Shown here in pieces: positions 26,474-34,815 of a stretch of 64,000 nucleotides of DNA. Position 1 is the first letter of the stretch. The number at the start of each line of letters is the position of its first letter. Origin of the DNA: Thiomicrospira pelophila DSM 1534 (lineage in GTDB: Bacteria; Pseudomonadota; Gammaproteobacteria; Thiomicrospirales; Thiomicrospiraceae); the NCBI RefSeq assembly GCF_000711195.1, contig NZ_JOMR01000001.1, forward strand, positions 806,001-870,000, read 5' to 3'. Both the position numbers and the translations under genes were made by a program. Below the pieces are notes generated by a model. That model was given only the letters and a program-made list of their open reading frames with translations, was not told the origin of the DNA and did not search any database.

Positions 26474-27184
26474 GTGACTCAAAAGCAAAACAACATACTA
26501 GCAATTATTCCAGCCAGAGCGGGCAGCAAGCGTTTGCCAAAAAAAAATATTATGCCTTTGGGTGGTTTGCCTTTAATTGCTTGGACAATTAAGTCGGCAC
26601 TGGAAGCTCGGCTGGATATGGATGTGGTTGTATCGACCGAATCTGAACAAATCGCTAAGGTTGCATTAGAGTATGGTGCAGATATCCCATTTATGAGGCC
26701 GGATGAATTAGCTCAGGACGCCTCATCGAGTTTTGATGTAATCGACTACACACTAAAGACACTCGCGGCTTCTGGGCGTCATTATGATTACGTAATATTG
26801 TTACAACCCACTTCCCCTTTTAGGCAAAGCCAACATATTGAGGAAGCCTTCTTAATGTTGCAAAAGTTTAATGCAAACGCAGTTGTATCGGTAACCGAGC
26901 TTGATCACCCAGTTGAATGGAGTATGACTTTGCCAGACAGTGGCAATTTAGATGAATTTATCCATCATCATCTAACGCATCTAAAAACCCGTAGCCAAGA
27001 TTTGCCAAAACGTTATCGTTTAAATGGCGCGATAAGCTGTGGACAAGTTAAAGCATTGCTTAGTAATCAAACATTTTATGTTCCTAGTGGTACTTATGCC
27101 TATAAAATGGAGCCTCAGTTTTCTGTTGATATTGATACTTTAACTGATTTCCAATATGCGGAATTTTTACAATCACGTCTTTAA
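26474..27184 (+). CDS. legF: CMP-legionaminate cytidylyltransferase (NeuA/LegF family)
   Basis: 236 residues. IIPARAGSKRLPKKNIMPLG is the CMP-nonulosonate synthetase nucleotide-binding start, followed by LLQPTSPFRQSQHIEEA and a C-terminal FSVDIDTLTDF segment. It activates the nonulosonic acid with CTP for transfer. The start is GTG with AAGG about 10 bases ahead. It lies three bases after ptmE and is the last enzyme of the pathway before Maf. Confidence 0.88.
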   Translation: MTQKQNNILAIIPARAGSKRLPKKNIMPLGGLPLIAWTIKSALEARLDMDVVVSTESEQIAKVALEYGADIPFMRPDELAQDASSSFDVIDYTLKTLAASGRHYDYVILLQPTSPFRQSQHIEEAFLMLQKFNANAVVSVTELDHPVEWSMTLPDSGNLDEFIHHHLTHLKTRSQDLPKRYRLNGAISCGQVKALLSNQTFYVPSGTYAYKMEPQFSVDIDTLTDFQYAEFLQSRL

Positions 27185-27261
27185 AATAAACCTAACTGAA
27201 ATCACTGGTCTGGTTTGTGCTTCAAGGTTGAAACTTAAAACTGAGCTTTTCCGAGGAATTT

Positions 27262-29733
27262 ATGAACGACCTTCAACTATCACAGCCCAAGCACAACGCG
27301 TTTGGTGAAGCCTATTACGAAGAAATTAATAATCTTACATTTGCAAAACAGTCCTCAGAAACCGTCTTTAAACATTATTTTTCGAGTTTGCTTGATGAGA
27401 AAGAGCAGTTATTTATTGTAGTAGGTACTGATAGTGGGCTGCTTTATCAGTTCATTAAAAGTCAGCCCATAAAGCCTCATGTTAAGTTTGTTTTTATTGA
27501 GTTATCAAATGTGATACAGGCTTTAGGGTTAAGTATTGATCAAGATAACAAACAAATTCAATTTGTCGATGAATCGGTAGATTTTGCGGCATTTCATGAG
27601 CAGTTTGAAACCTTTGTTTACCGTAAAAAATACACTTTGATTAAAAGCTTAGCCGTTATGGATGCAACGCCATCAAGTGCCTACGAGCAATTATGGCAAG
27701 ATATTGAAGCGCGCTTTTCAGCATTTAATCTTGAGGTGTTAGTGAGTCAGCGCAGCTCTCAGTTTGAGGATGCACGTTTGTATAATGCCGCGGATAACGT
27801 TCTGCCAATTATGAACTTAAAGAATAAGCTCGAAACTGCGACGGCGATTGTGTTGGGTGGTGGCCCAACCTTGGATGACGTGATTGACTGGATTAAAGGA
27901 AACCAGCAAAACTTAGTCATTTTTGCGGCCGCTAGGGTCGCACGACGTTTAGCGATTGAAGGCATTGTCCCCGATTTCTTTGTGTCGGTTGATCCGCACG
28001 ATGTGAGTTTTGATAATTCAAAAGGAATTTTTGCCTTTGAGGATTCCACTGTCTTAATTAATGGCTATCACGTTAACCCCAAACTGCTCAGTCAATGGGC
28101 AGGTTTGTCTTGTTATATGGGGCTTAAATACGGTTGGAAAAATGATCGTTACGATGAAAATTTTGAACCGATTGGCCCAACGGTCATTAATACCGCCATA
28201 CATGTTTCGGTTTATCTTGGGTGTTCAAATGTCATATTATCTGGCGTGGATTTTTGTTTTGCCAAGGGTAAGAGTCATGAATCTAGTAGTGATGAGGCTA
28301 AAGCGGCTTCACATTTGAGCCATAAGACTAATATTAAACTGGTTACCAATTCGGGTCAGCTTGAAACAACCGAGCCAACTTTGGCGAAAGCACGAGATGC
28401 GCTAGAGCACCAAGCAAACTTCTATCATAAAGAAAACCCCACCATTAAACTATACTCAACCGGGTTGCATTCAGCAAAAGTGGAAGGTGTTGAGTATTTA
28501 GACCCGAATTCTATACATTTTTTGAACCCTGAAACCAAGTCTAAATTAGCCGATTTGAAACAGTGTTTAGCGTTAAATCAACCGCAGCGCTTGGACTATG
28601 CGAAATTAACTCAAGAAGAACTTCAGCAACAGTTGAGAGCTTTTAAAGCGGTTGCTCGCGTGGCGGATGAAGCGCTAGGGTTGATTCCGAAACTGTATAG
28701 TGAAAAAGGTGCCGAGCCCAAGTTCAAGGTCATGAACAAAGTTCAGAAATTAAGAAAAAAAGTGAATCGTTTGGTGGGAGAAGATGGGGATTTATTGTTA
28801 AGTTATCAAGGTGAAAACTTTGCAGATACTTATACTCCAGTCGAACAAGATTCACCGCTGGACTCGGATGTAGTCACCACTCAGTTAAATGGTTTTTTCC
28901 AAGGTGTAAAGCAATCAACACAGCAGTTTGAAACGTTAATATTGAAAGCGATAGAACGAGTTCAGTTACGTATTGATGAGTTGGAGGACAAGGTAGCGTT
29001 GTCGGAGTTATTTAAGGCTTGGCAAGCCAGGGATGAGTTTGGGCGTGTAAAGCTCTGGTTAAACTGGCATAGTGGAAAAAGTTTGACTCAAGATGAGCAG
29101 GCGTTATTGCAACAAGCGCAACAAGCGTTTCAGCTGGAGATTGAAAAAACCGATACCAAGCAATTTCAAAACTTAAAGCGTTCAGCTCAGAACCTAGAGA
29201 CCTTGGTAAGAAAAGTAACCGATGCGTTTAATCAAGCGAGCCCATCTCAGCTGGATATGTTGCTGCAACACGCCGCTCAGTTAGAAGACACTGATCAAAA
29301 ACGTGACTTAAGCTACTTGATTCAAGGTATGCAGTCTGAACTGCAACAAAATGAAGAACAAGCGATAGGGTTTTTTAAACAGGTTCAGCTACCGGATTTA
29401 AAGTTACTGGCTTTAAAACGCATTTTAAACTTCGCGATGCAGGCGCAGCGATACGAAGAGGCCATGGTTACACTTGAAAACCTTTGTTTATTTTCACTAG
29501 ACTACATGGTGTATTATTCGGATTTGTTAGCCCTATTAGGCAATGAGTCGATGGCGATTGAGGTATTGAAGATGTACTTGACACAAAAACCTGACAATAT
29601 CAGCGCTTATATTAAGTTGGCACAACGTCAAATTAATGTGTCTGCAAACCAGGAGGCTCAGGCCAGTTTACAGAAAGTTTTAGCGCTTGATCCAGATAAT
29701 CAAACGGCCTTGCACTTACTAAAGTCTTTATAA
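27262..29733 (+). CDS. maf: Motility-associated glycosyltransferase Maf
   Basis: 823 residues. The central DUF115/MAF region includes AIVLGGGPTLDDVIDWIKG, IPDF-type FFVSVDPHD and LGCSNVILSGVDFCFAKGKS. A long helical segment and TPR-like repeats (YIKLAQRQINVSANQEAQAS) form the C-terminus. Maf proteins transfer pseudaminic or legionaminic acid to flagellin Ser/Thr residues in the cytoplasm. Its place between the leg genes and the flagellin array fits this directly. The 77-base gap before it shows no promoter I can support. A strong terminator follows. Confidence 0.88.
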   Translation: MNDLQLSQPKHNAFGEAYYEEINNLTFAKQSSETVFKHYFSSLLDEKEQLFIVVGTDSGLLYQFIKSQPIKPHVKFVFIELSNVIQALGLSIDQDNKQIQFVDESVDFAAFHEQFETFVYRKKYTLIKSLAVMDATPSSAYEQLWQDIEARFSAFNLEVLVSQRSSQFEDARLYNAADNVLPIMNLKNKLETATAIVLGGGPTLDDVIDWIKGNQQNLVIFAAARVARRLAIEGIVPDFFVSVDPHDVSFDNSKGIFAFEDSTVLINGYHVNPKLLSQWAGLSCYMGLKYGWKNDRYDENFEPIGPTVINTAIHVSVYLGCSNVILSGVDFCFAKGKSHESSSDEAKAASHLSHKTNIKLVTNSGQLETTEPTLAKARDALEHQANFYHKENPTIKLYSTGLHSAKVEGVEYLDPNSIHFLNPETKSKLADLKQCLALNQPQRLDYAKLTQEELQQQLRAFKAVARVADEALGLIPKLYSEKGAEPKFKVMNKVQKLRKKVNRLVGEDGDLLLSYQGENFADTYTPVEQDSPLDSDVVTTQLNGFFQGVKQSTQQFETLILKAIERVQLRIDELEDKVALSELFKAWQARDEFGRVKLWLNWHSGKSLTQDEQALLQQAQQAFQLEIEKTDTKQFQNLKRSAQNLETLVRKVTDAFNQASPSQLDMLLQHAAQLEDTDQKRDLSYLIQGMQSELQQNEEQAIGFFKQVQLPDLKLLALKRILNFAMQAQRYEEAMVTLENLCLFSLDYMVYYSDLLALLGNESMAIEVLKMYLTQKPDNISAYIKLAQRQINVSANQEAQASLQKVLALDPDNQTALHLLKSL

Positions 29734-29753
29734 AACCAAGCTTCCTTCCTTTT

Positions 29754-29778
29754 AAAAGCGCCATTCGGCGCTTTTTTT
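29754..29778 (+). terminator. Terminator after maf
   Basis: AAAAGCGCC / GGCGCTTTT perfect stem with loop ATTC and a T run. It separates the leg/maf unit from the flagellins. Confidence 0.88.
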
Positions 29779-29810
29779 ATTTCTATTGCATTTTTCAGGC
29801 TAAATTTTAC

Positions 29811-29836
29811 TCAAGTAATCGGCGTTAGGCCGTTAA
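29811..29836 (+). promoter_or_regulatory. Candidate sigma-28 promoter of fliC1
   Basis: TCAAGTAA and GCCGTTAA are 10 bases apart; the FliA consensus is TAAAGTTT-N11-GCCGATAA. The spacing is one base short and the upstream box is weak. Confidence 0.5.
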
Positions 29837-29917
29837 ATAAATTGAAGGCTGAAGATACAGCCTCAAGAAAAAATATAAAGATAAAAATATCTAACACACA
29901 CAAGAAGGAAAATAGTC

Positions 29918-30736
29918 ATGGCAATGGTTATTAATACAAATATGGCGGCTATGAACGCCGCAAGAATCCTAGATGGAACATCAAAGGATCAGTCAACCAC
30001 TATGGAGCGTTTAACCTCTGGTTTGAGAATTAACAGAGCAGCGGATGATGCCGCTGGTATGGCCGTAGCGATCGGGATGACCACGCAGATTAAAGGTACC
30101 GACCAAGCTATCCGTAATGCCAACGATGGTTCGTCGTTAATTCAAACCGTTGATGGGGCCTCAGAAGAAGTGGTTAACATGTTGCAGCGTATGCGTCAGT
30201 TGGGGATTCAGTCTTTAACTGGAACCTATAGTAATGAAAACCGCGGTCAAATGAATGCTGAGTATCAGCAACTAGCACGAGAAATTGAACGTGTAGCACA
30301 GACGGTTAGGTTCAACGAAATTGCATTAATGAATAACTCTGCTTCTACGATCCAGCTTCACGTTGGTTGGGAAACAGGCGTAGAAAATAAAATTGTTTTA
30401 TCTATGGTTGATTTTGCAAGTATGGCGGCACTGGGTGAGAACGTTTCAACGGTAGCGAATGCCTCACAAGCTATTAGTGTGATTGATATTAATCTAGCAT
30501 CCGTTAAAACAGAGCGTGCTAAATGGGGCGCGATTCAGAACCGTTTGGATTACACCGTGTCAAATCTACAAAACGTAAACGAAAATATGAACAGTGCACG
30601 TTCCCAGATTCAAGATGCGGATTATGCAAAAGAAAGTGCCAACTTAGCTAGATTTCAAGTTTTACAGCAAGCGGGTATGTCCATGTTGGGGCAGTCAAAC
30701 CAGTTGGCTCAGAATGTTTTGCAGTTATTGCAGTAA
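29918..30736 (+). CDS. fliC: Flagellin 1 (divergent copy)
   Basis: 272 residues. It keeps the flagellin N-terminal D0/D1 (MAMVINTNMAAMNAARILDG, LTSGLRINRAADDAAGMAVA) and C-terminal D1/D0 (QNRLDYTVSNLQNVNENMN, SNQLAQNVLQLL). The middle is very short, with no D2/D3. It differs at many positions from the three following copies and is likely a separate subunit type. AAGGAA ribosome site. Its leader carries a possible FliA promoter. Confidence 0.93.
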   Translation: MAMVINTNMAAMNAARILDGTSKDQSTTMERLTSGLRINRAADDAAGMAVAIGMTTQIKGTDQAIRNANDGSSLIQTVDGASEEVVNMLQRMRQLGIQSLTGTYSNENRGQMNAEYQQLAREIERVAQTVRFNEIALMNNSASTIQLHVGWETGVENKIVLSMVDFASMAALGENVSTVANASQAISVIDINLASVKTERAKWGAIQNRLDYTVSNLQNVNENMNSARSQIQDADYAKESANLARFQVLQQAGMSMLGQSNQLAQNVLQLLQ

Positions 30737-30796
30737 GTTTTTAATTAATAGAAGTAACGTTTTAAAAAGAGAGTGTCGCTGGGCCAAATAAAAACA

Positions 30797-30808
30797 ACCA
30801 GGCCTAGT
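30797..30808. repeat. Variant palindrome ACCAGGCCTAGT before flagellin 2
   Basis: One base from the exact dodecamer, in the 101-base gap between flagellins 1 and 2. Confidence 0.6.
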
Positions 30809-30837
30809 TATTAAAATTGTCACAAGGGAGAAACATC

Positions 30838-31653
30838 ATGGCAATGGTAATTAATACAAATATGGGTGCCATCAACGCGAGTCGTATTTTGGACGGCACG
30901 CAAAAAGAACAAGGTACCGCAATGGAGCGTCTGACCTCAGGTCTACGTATCAATAAAGCGGCCGATGATGCGGCGGGTTTAGCGGTAGTAACCGGTATGA
31001 CCACCCAGATTCGAGGCACAGATCAAGCGATTCGTAACGCGAATGATGGTGCATCATTGTTGCAAACCATGGACGGGGCGACCGAAGAAGTGGTAAACAT
31101 GTTACAGCGTATGCGTGAGCTAGGGATTCAGTCTTTGAACGGTACTTACAGTGCCGATAACCGTACCCAAATGGACGCCGAGTTCCAACAGTTAAGTACG
31201 GAAATTACACGTGTTGCGAACACAACTCAGTTTAACGAAACTGACTTAATGAATGCGAACGGTACCGTGAGTTTGCACGTGGGTTGGCAGACAGGTGCGA
31301 ACAATAAGATTAACGTCAGTACGATTGACTTTACTGGTCTAACAGCGTTAGGTACGGATATTACGACGATTGCTAACGCGTCATCGGCGATCGGTTCAAT
31401 TGATGCCAACTTAGGTTCGATCAAGAACGTACGAGCCAACTGGGGTGCGATGCAAAACCGTTTGGATTACACCGTATCGAACTTGGCGAACGTGAATGAA
31501 AACATGAACGCAGCACGTTCACAGGTTGAAGACGCTGACTATGCACGTGAAAGTGCTAACTTGGCACGAATCCAAGTGTTGCAGCAAGCGGGTATGGCGA
31601 TGTTGGGTCAAGCGAACCAGCAGTCACAAAACGTCTTGTCATTGGTGCGTTAA
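30838..31653 (+). CDS. fliC: Flagellin 2
   Basis: 271 residues. D0/D1-only flagellin, beginning MAMVINTNMGAINASRILDG and ending ANQQSQNVLSLVR. The start at ATG 30838 is set by homology with the other copies and by AAGGGAG ahead of it; an in-frame ATG at 30817 is rejected. Nearly identical to flagellin 3 at DNA level; clear protein differences are GIQ/GVQ near 95, STE/TTE, EDADY/QDADY and ESANLA/ESAQLA. I see no convincing FliA promoter; GCCAAATAA upstream is a weak -10. Confidence 0.93.
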   Translation: MAMVINTNMGAINASRILDGTQKEQGTAMERLTSGLRINKAADDAAGLAVVTGMTTQIRGTDQAIRNANDGASLLQTMDGATEEVVNMLQRMRELGIQSLNGTYSADNRTQMDAEFQQLSTEITRVANTTQFNETDLMNANGTVSLHVGWQTGANNKINVSTIDFTGLTALGTDITTIANASSAIGSIDANLGSIKNVRANWGAMQNRLDYTVSNLANVNENMNAARSQVEDADYARESANLARIQVLQQAGMAMLGQANQQSQNVLSLVR

Positions 31654-31781
31654 GTTTAAAAGCCGCTGGTCAGACTTTAAACTGGCCAGCCGGTTAAGTT
31701 GAGCATCTTAAGCGAGAGTGTAGGGTGTTGAACTTAACTTGATTTTCTTGTGTGTTAGCGGTCTTTATGGCCGCTTTTTTT
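31654..31781 (+). repeat. Duplicated 3' region of flagellin 2
   Basis: About 128 bases after the stop are repeated base for base after flagellin 3 (32726-32853). The duplication unit therefore covers gene plus 3' untranslated region, at an offset of 1072 bases. It ends with the terminator. Confidence 0.85.
31757..31781 (+). terminator. Terminator, flagellin 2 (copy 1 of 3)
   Basis: AGCGGTC / GGCCGCT stem with loop TTTAT and seven T. The same element with the preceding CTTGTGTGTT occurs after flagellin 3 and after flaG2. Confidence 0.85.
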
Positions 31782-31816
31782 ATTTGTGCAAAAAAATAAA
31801 ATTAATTAAATTATTC

Positions 31817-31843
31817 TAAAGTTTTAGTTAAAAGTGCCGTTTA
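31817..31843 (+). promoter_or_regulatory. Sigma-28 promoter of flagellin 3
   Basis: TAAAGTTT, 11 bases, GCCGTTTA: the upstream box is exact and the spacing is exact for FliA. Confidence 0.8.
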
Positions 31844-31909
31844 ACTAAATGAACATACAAGGGGTTGAACCTCTTTAAGAAAATAATTTCCAGTAAGGGA
31901 GAGAACATC

Positions 31910-32725
31910 ATGGCAATGGTAATTAACACAAATATGGGTGCCATCAACGCGAGTCGTATTTTGGACGGCACGCAAAAAGAACAAGGTACCGCAATGGAGC
32001 GTCTGACCTCAGGTCTACGTATCAATAAAGCGGCCGATGATGCGGCGGGTTTAGCTGTAGTAACCGGTATGACCACCCAGATCCGAGGTACGGATCAAGC
32101 GATTCGTAACGCGAATGATGGTGCATCATTGTTGCAAACCATGGACGGGGCGACCGAAGAAGTGGTAAACATGTTACAGCGTATGCGTGAGCTAGGTGTG
32201 CAGTCATTGAACGGTACCTACAGTGCTGATAACCGTACTCAAATGGATGCCGAGTTCCAGCAGTTAACAACTGAAATTACACGTGTTGCGAACACAACTC
32301 AGTTTAACGAAACTGACTTAATGAATGCGAACGGTACCGTGAGTTTGCACGTGGGTTGGCAGACAGGTGCGAACAATAAGATTAACGTCAGTACGATTGA
32401 CTTTACTGGTCTAACAGCGTTAGGTACGGATATTACGACGATTGCTAACGCGTCATCGGCGATCGGTTCAATTGATGCCAACTTAGGTTCGATCAAGAAC
32501 GTACGAGCCAACTGGGGTGCGATGCAAAACCGTTTGGATTACACCGTATCGAACTTGGCGAACGTGAATGAAAACATGAATGCAGCACGTTCACAGGTTC
32601 AAGACGCTGACTATGCACGCGAATCGGCACAGTTAGCACGAATCCAAGTGTTGCAGCAAGCTGGTATGGCGATGTTGGGTCAAGCGAACCAGCAGTCACA
32701 AAACGTCTTGTCATTGGTGCGTTAA
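31910..32725 (+). CDS. fliC: Flagellin 3
   Basis: 271 residues, near-twin of flagellin 2 with only a handful of substitutions. The start at ATG 31910 matches the other copies, with AAGGGAGAG ahead; the in-frame ATG 31865 adds 15 unrelated residues and is rejected. It has its own well-formed FliA promoter and terminator. Confidence 0.93.
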   Translation: MAMVINTNMGAINASRILDGTQKEQGTAMERLTSGLRINKAADDAAGLAVVTGMTTQIRGTDQAIRNANDGASLLQTMDGATEEVVNMLQRMRELGVQSLNGTYSADNRTQMDAEFQQLTTEITRVANTTQFNETDLMNANGTVSLHVGWQTGANNKINVSTIDFTGLTALGTDITTIANASSAIGSIDANLGSIKNVRANWGAMQNRLDYTVSNLANVNENMNAARSQVQDADYARESAQLARIQVLQQAGMAMLGQANQQSQNVLSLVR

Positions 32726-32853
32726 GTTTAAAAGCCGCTGGTCAGACTTTAAACTGGCCAGCCGGTTAAGTTGAGCATCTTAAGCGAGAGTGTAGGGTGT
32801 TGAACTTAACTTGATTTTCTTGTGTGTTAGCGGTCTTTATGGCCGCTTTTTTT
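32726..32853 (+). repeat. Duplicated 3' region of flagellin 3
   Basis: Same ~128 bases as after flagellin 2; sequence diverges right after the terminator T run. Confidence 0.85.
32829..32853 (+). terminator. Terminator, flagellin 3 (copy 2 of 3)
   Basis: Identical AGCGGTC / GGCCGCT hairpin and T run. Confidence 0.85.
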
Positions 32854-32892
32854 ATACCTAAAAAAATTTATTAAATTTTTTTAAAAAAATAC

Positions 32893-32919
32893 TAAAGCTA
32901 TAGTTTGGTCGGTCGTTAA
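32893..32919 (+). promoter_or_regulatory. Sigma-28 promoter of flagellin 4
   Basis: TAAAGCTA, 11 bases, GTCGTTAA: two mismatches in each box and exact spacing for FliA. Confidence 0.7.
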
Positions 32920-32984
32920 CTCTAATGAGGCAAAATAGGATCGCTTAGAATCCTTGTCTTTTTTATTAAAAAAGGAGAGTTATT

Positions 32985-33800
32985 ATGGCTATGGTAATCA
33001 ATACCAATATGGGTGCAATCAACGCGAGTCGTATTTTGGACGGCACGCAAAAAGAACAAAATACCGCAATGGAACGTTTGACCTCAGGTCTACGTATCAA
33101 TAAAGCGGCCGATGATGCGGCAGGCTTAGCGGTAACGACTGGTATGACCACCCAGATCCGAGGCACGGATCAAGCGATTCGTAACGCGAATGATGGTGCA
33201 TCATTGTTGCAAACCATGGACGGGGCGACCGAAGAAGTGGTAAACATGTTACAGTGTATGCGTGAGCTAGGTGTGCAGTCATTGAACGGTACCTACAGTG
33301 CTGATAACCGTACTCAAATGGATGCTGAGTTCCAACAGTTAAGTACGGAAATTACACGTGTTGCGAACACAACTCAGTTTAACGAAACTGACTTAATGAA
33401 TGCGAACGGTACCGTGAGTTTGCACGTGGGTTGGCAGACAGGTGCGAACAATAAGATTAACGTCAGTACGATTGACTTTACTGGTCTAACGGCGTTGGCT
33501 ACAGATATTACGACGATTGCTAACGCGTCATCGGCGATCGGTTCAATTGATGCCAACTTAGGTTCGATCAAGAACGTACGAGCCAACTGGGGTGCGATGC
33601 AAAACCGTTTGGATTACACCGTATCGAACCTGGCGAACGTGAATGAAAACATGAATGCAGCACGTTCACAGGTTCAAGACGCTGACTATGCACGTGAAAG
33701 TTCGCAGTTAGCACGAATCCAGGTGTTGCAGCAAGCGGGTATGGCGATGTTGGGTCAAGCGAACCAGCAGTCACAAAACGTATTATCGTTACTAAGATAA
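32985..33800 (+). CDS. fliC: Flagellin 4, with an unusual cysteine
   Basis: 271 residues. Close to flagellins 2 and 3, with changes EQNTAMER, AVTTGM, TALATD, ESSQLA and a different end (LSLLR). Residue 91, Arg in the other three copies, is Cys here (TGT at 33255-33257, one transition from CGT). Flagellins rarely contain cysteine. AAGGAGAG ribosome site and own FliA promoter. It is followed by a strong hairpin and then flaG. Confidence 0.93.
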   Translation: MAMVINTNMGAINASRILDGTQKEQNTAMERLTSGLRINKAADDAAGLAVTTGMTTQIRGTDQAIRNANDGASLLQTMDGATEEVVNMLQCMRELGVQSLNGTYSADNRTQMDAEFQQLSTEITRVANTTQFNETDLMNANGTVSLHVGWQTGANNKINVSTIDFTGLTALATDITTIANASSAIGSIDANLGSIKNVRANWGAMQNRLDYTVSNLANVNENMNAARSQVQDADYARESSQLARIQVLQQAGMAMLGQANQQSQNVLSLLR

Positions 33801-33814
33801 TTGACTCGGCTTTA

Positions 33815-33837
33815 GGCGCTCTAATTATTAGGGCGCC
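33815..33837 (+). promoter_or_regulatory. Hairpin between flagellin 4 and flaG1
   Basis: GGCGCTCTAA / TTAGGGCGCC with one wobble and loop TTA. No T run follows, so it may protect the flagellin message 3' end rather than terminate. Confidence 0.55.
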
Positions 33838-33863
33838 GGCCTTTATAAATAAAGGAGAAGGTC

Positions 33864-34265
33864 ATGGAAACGTCAGGACTTTCAAATAATATTGGGTATC
33901 GAAGTGATACTCCCGTGTCGCCTCAGGTTGAGCAAAAACCTAGACCCGCTATTGAACAAGTTGACAGGTCGAAATCGGCTAGTCAGCCTGAAGTCACCAA
34001 AACAGAGCTGTTGGAAGTTAATGTTGAACGTGTGAGTGATGCGCTTTCTCAATACGGATTAAGTGTTAACTTTGACCGTGATGCGGAAACCAATCGCCCG
34101 ATTGTTCGTATAGTAGATCGCCAAACTGATGAGGTGATCAAGCAATATCCGAGTGAAGGGGCTTTGCAAGTAATGAAAAATATTCAGAACTATTTAATGC
34201 AACAACCGACATCCGGCATGGATAAACAACAATTGACAGGCGCCTTATTCAATGAAATCATATAG
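33864..34265 (+). CDS. flaG: FlaG-family protein 1
   Basis: 133 residues. A variable, charged N-terminus and a conserved FlaG core (LSVNFDRDAETNRPIVRIVD, then TDEVIKQYPSEGALQVMKNI). FlaG proteins influence filament length and polar flagellin assembly in Vibrio and Pseudomonas; the mechanism is unsettled. AAAGGAGAAGG ribosome site. It lies between the flagellins and fliD, its usual place. Confidence 0.88.
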   Translation: METSGLSNNIGYRSDTPVSPQVEQKPRPAIEQVDRSKSASQPEVTKTELLEVNVERVSDALSQYGLSVNFDRDAETNRPIVRIVDRQTDEVIKQYPSEGALQVMKNIQNYLMQQPTSGMDKQQLTGALFNEII

Positions 34266-34293
34266 ATGATAGATTTGTTAAGGAGTAATCACC

Positions 34294-34761
34294 ATGAGCG
34301 AGTTAAACAAACTGGCTGCTACGGTGTCAAATCAAGTTTATACAAGTGCGGTAAAGAAATCGTTTAACGGCGATGATATTGGATACAATCCGACGCAGCC
34401 AGTTGACACGTTAAAAACTGCGTCGCCCAAACATAACGACAGTCGCGTGGAAAGTATGCAGGCGCCTGTTGATACAAAACAAGCTACGCCTGAGGAATTG
34501 GATCAGGCTATGCTAGCTGCAAATAATCAGTTAGAGAGTTTAAGGGCCAGCTATTTAAGGTTCGAGCGCGATGAGCTGACCGATAAAATGGTGGTTGCGA
34601 TTAAAAATGCCCAAACTGATGAATTGATTATGCAGATTCCCTCCGAAGATTTTCTTCGTATTGCAAAAAATATTGATGCTTATCTAAAGCAAGTCAATAA
34701 TGGATTGAGTGATAATCCAAGTTCAATACCTGTTGGTTTATTTACCAGTCAGCAGGTTTAA
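34294..34761 (+). CDS. FlaG-family protein 2 (diverged paralogue)
   Basis: 155 residues. The C-terminal core (FERDELTDKMVVAIKNAQTD, ELIMQIPSEDFLRIAKNIDA) parallels that of FlaG1, while the N-terminal 85 residues are unrelated and probably disordered. It follows flaG1 by 28 bases behind AAGGAG. It ends with the same terminator module as flagellins 2 and 3. Confidence 0.8.
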   Translation: MSELNKLAATVSNQVYTSAVKKSFNGDDIGYNPTQPVDTLKTASPKHNDSRVESMQAPVDTKQATPEELDQAMLAANNQLESLRASYLRFERDELTDKMVVAIKNAQTDELIMQIPSEDFLRIAKNIDAYLKQVNNGLSDNPSSIPVGLFTSQQV

Positions 34762-34778
34762 CGGTTCCCTTGTGTGTT

Positions 34779-34803
34779 AGCGGTCTTTATGGCCGCTTTT
34801 TTT
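34779..34803 (+). terminator. Terminator after flaG2 (copy 3 of 3)
   Basis: Same CTTGTGTGTT leader, AGCGGTC / GGCCGCT stem, TTTAT loop and T run as after flagellins 2 and 3. Confidence 0.85.
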
Positions 34804-34815
34804 CAGTTGGATTTC

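Noticed and set aside
30804-33774. Long minus-strand open frames repeated across the flagellin genes
   Set aside because: They mirror the conserved flagellin codons, recur only because the genes are duplicated, and have no ribosome sites or family features.
29918-33800. CRISPR or other short-repeat array
   Set aside because: The repetition comes from whole flagellin genes; there are no regular short repeats with spacers. No insertion sequences, phage genes or attachment sites were seen in the window.
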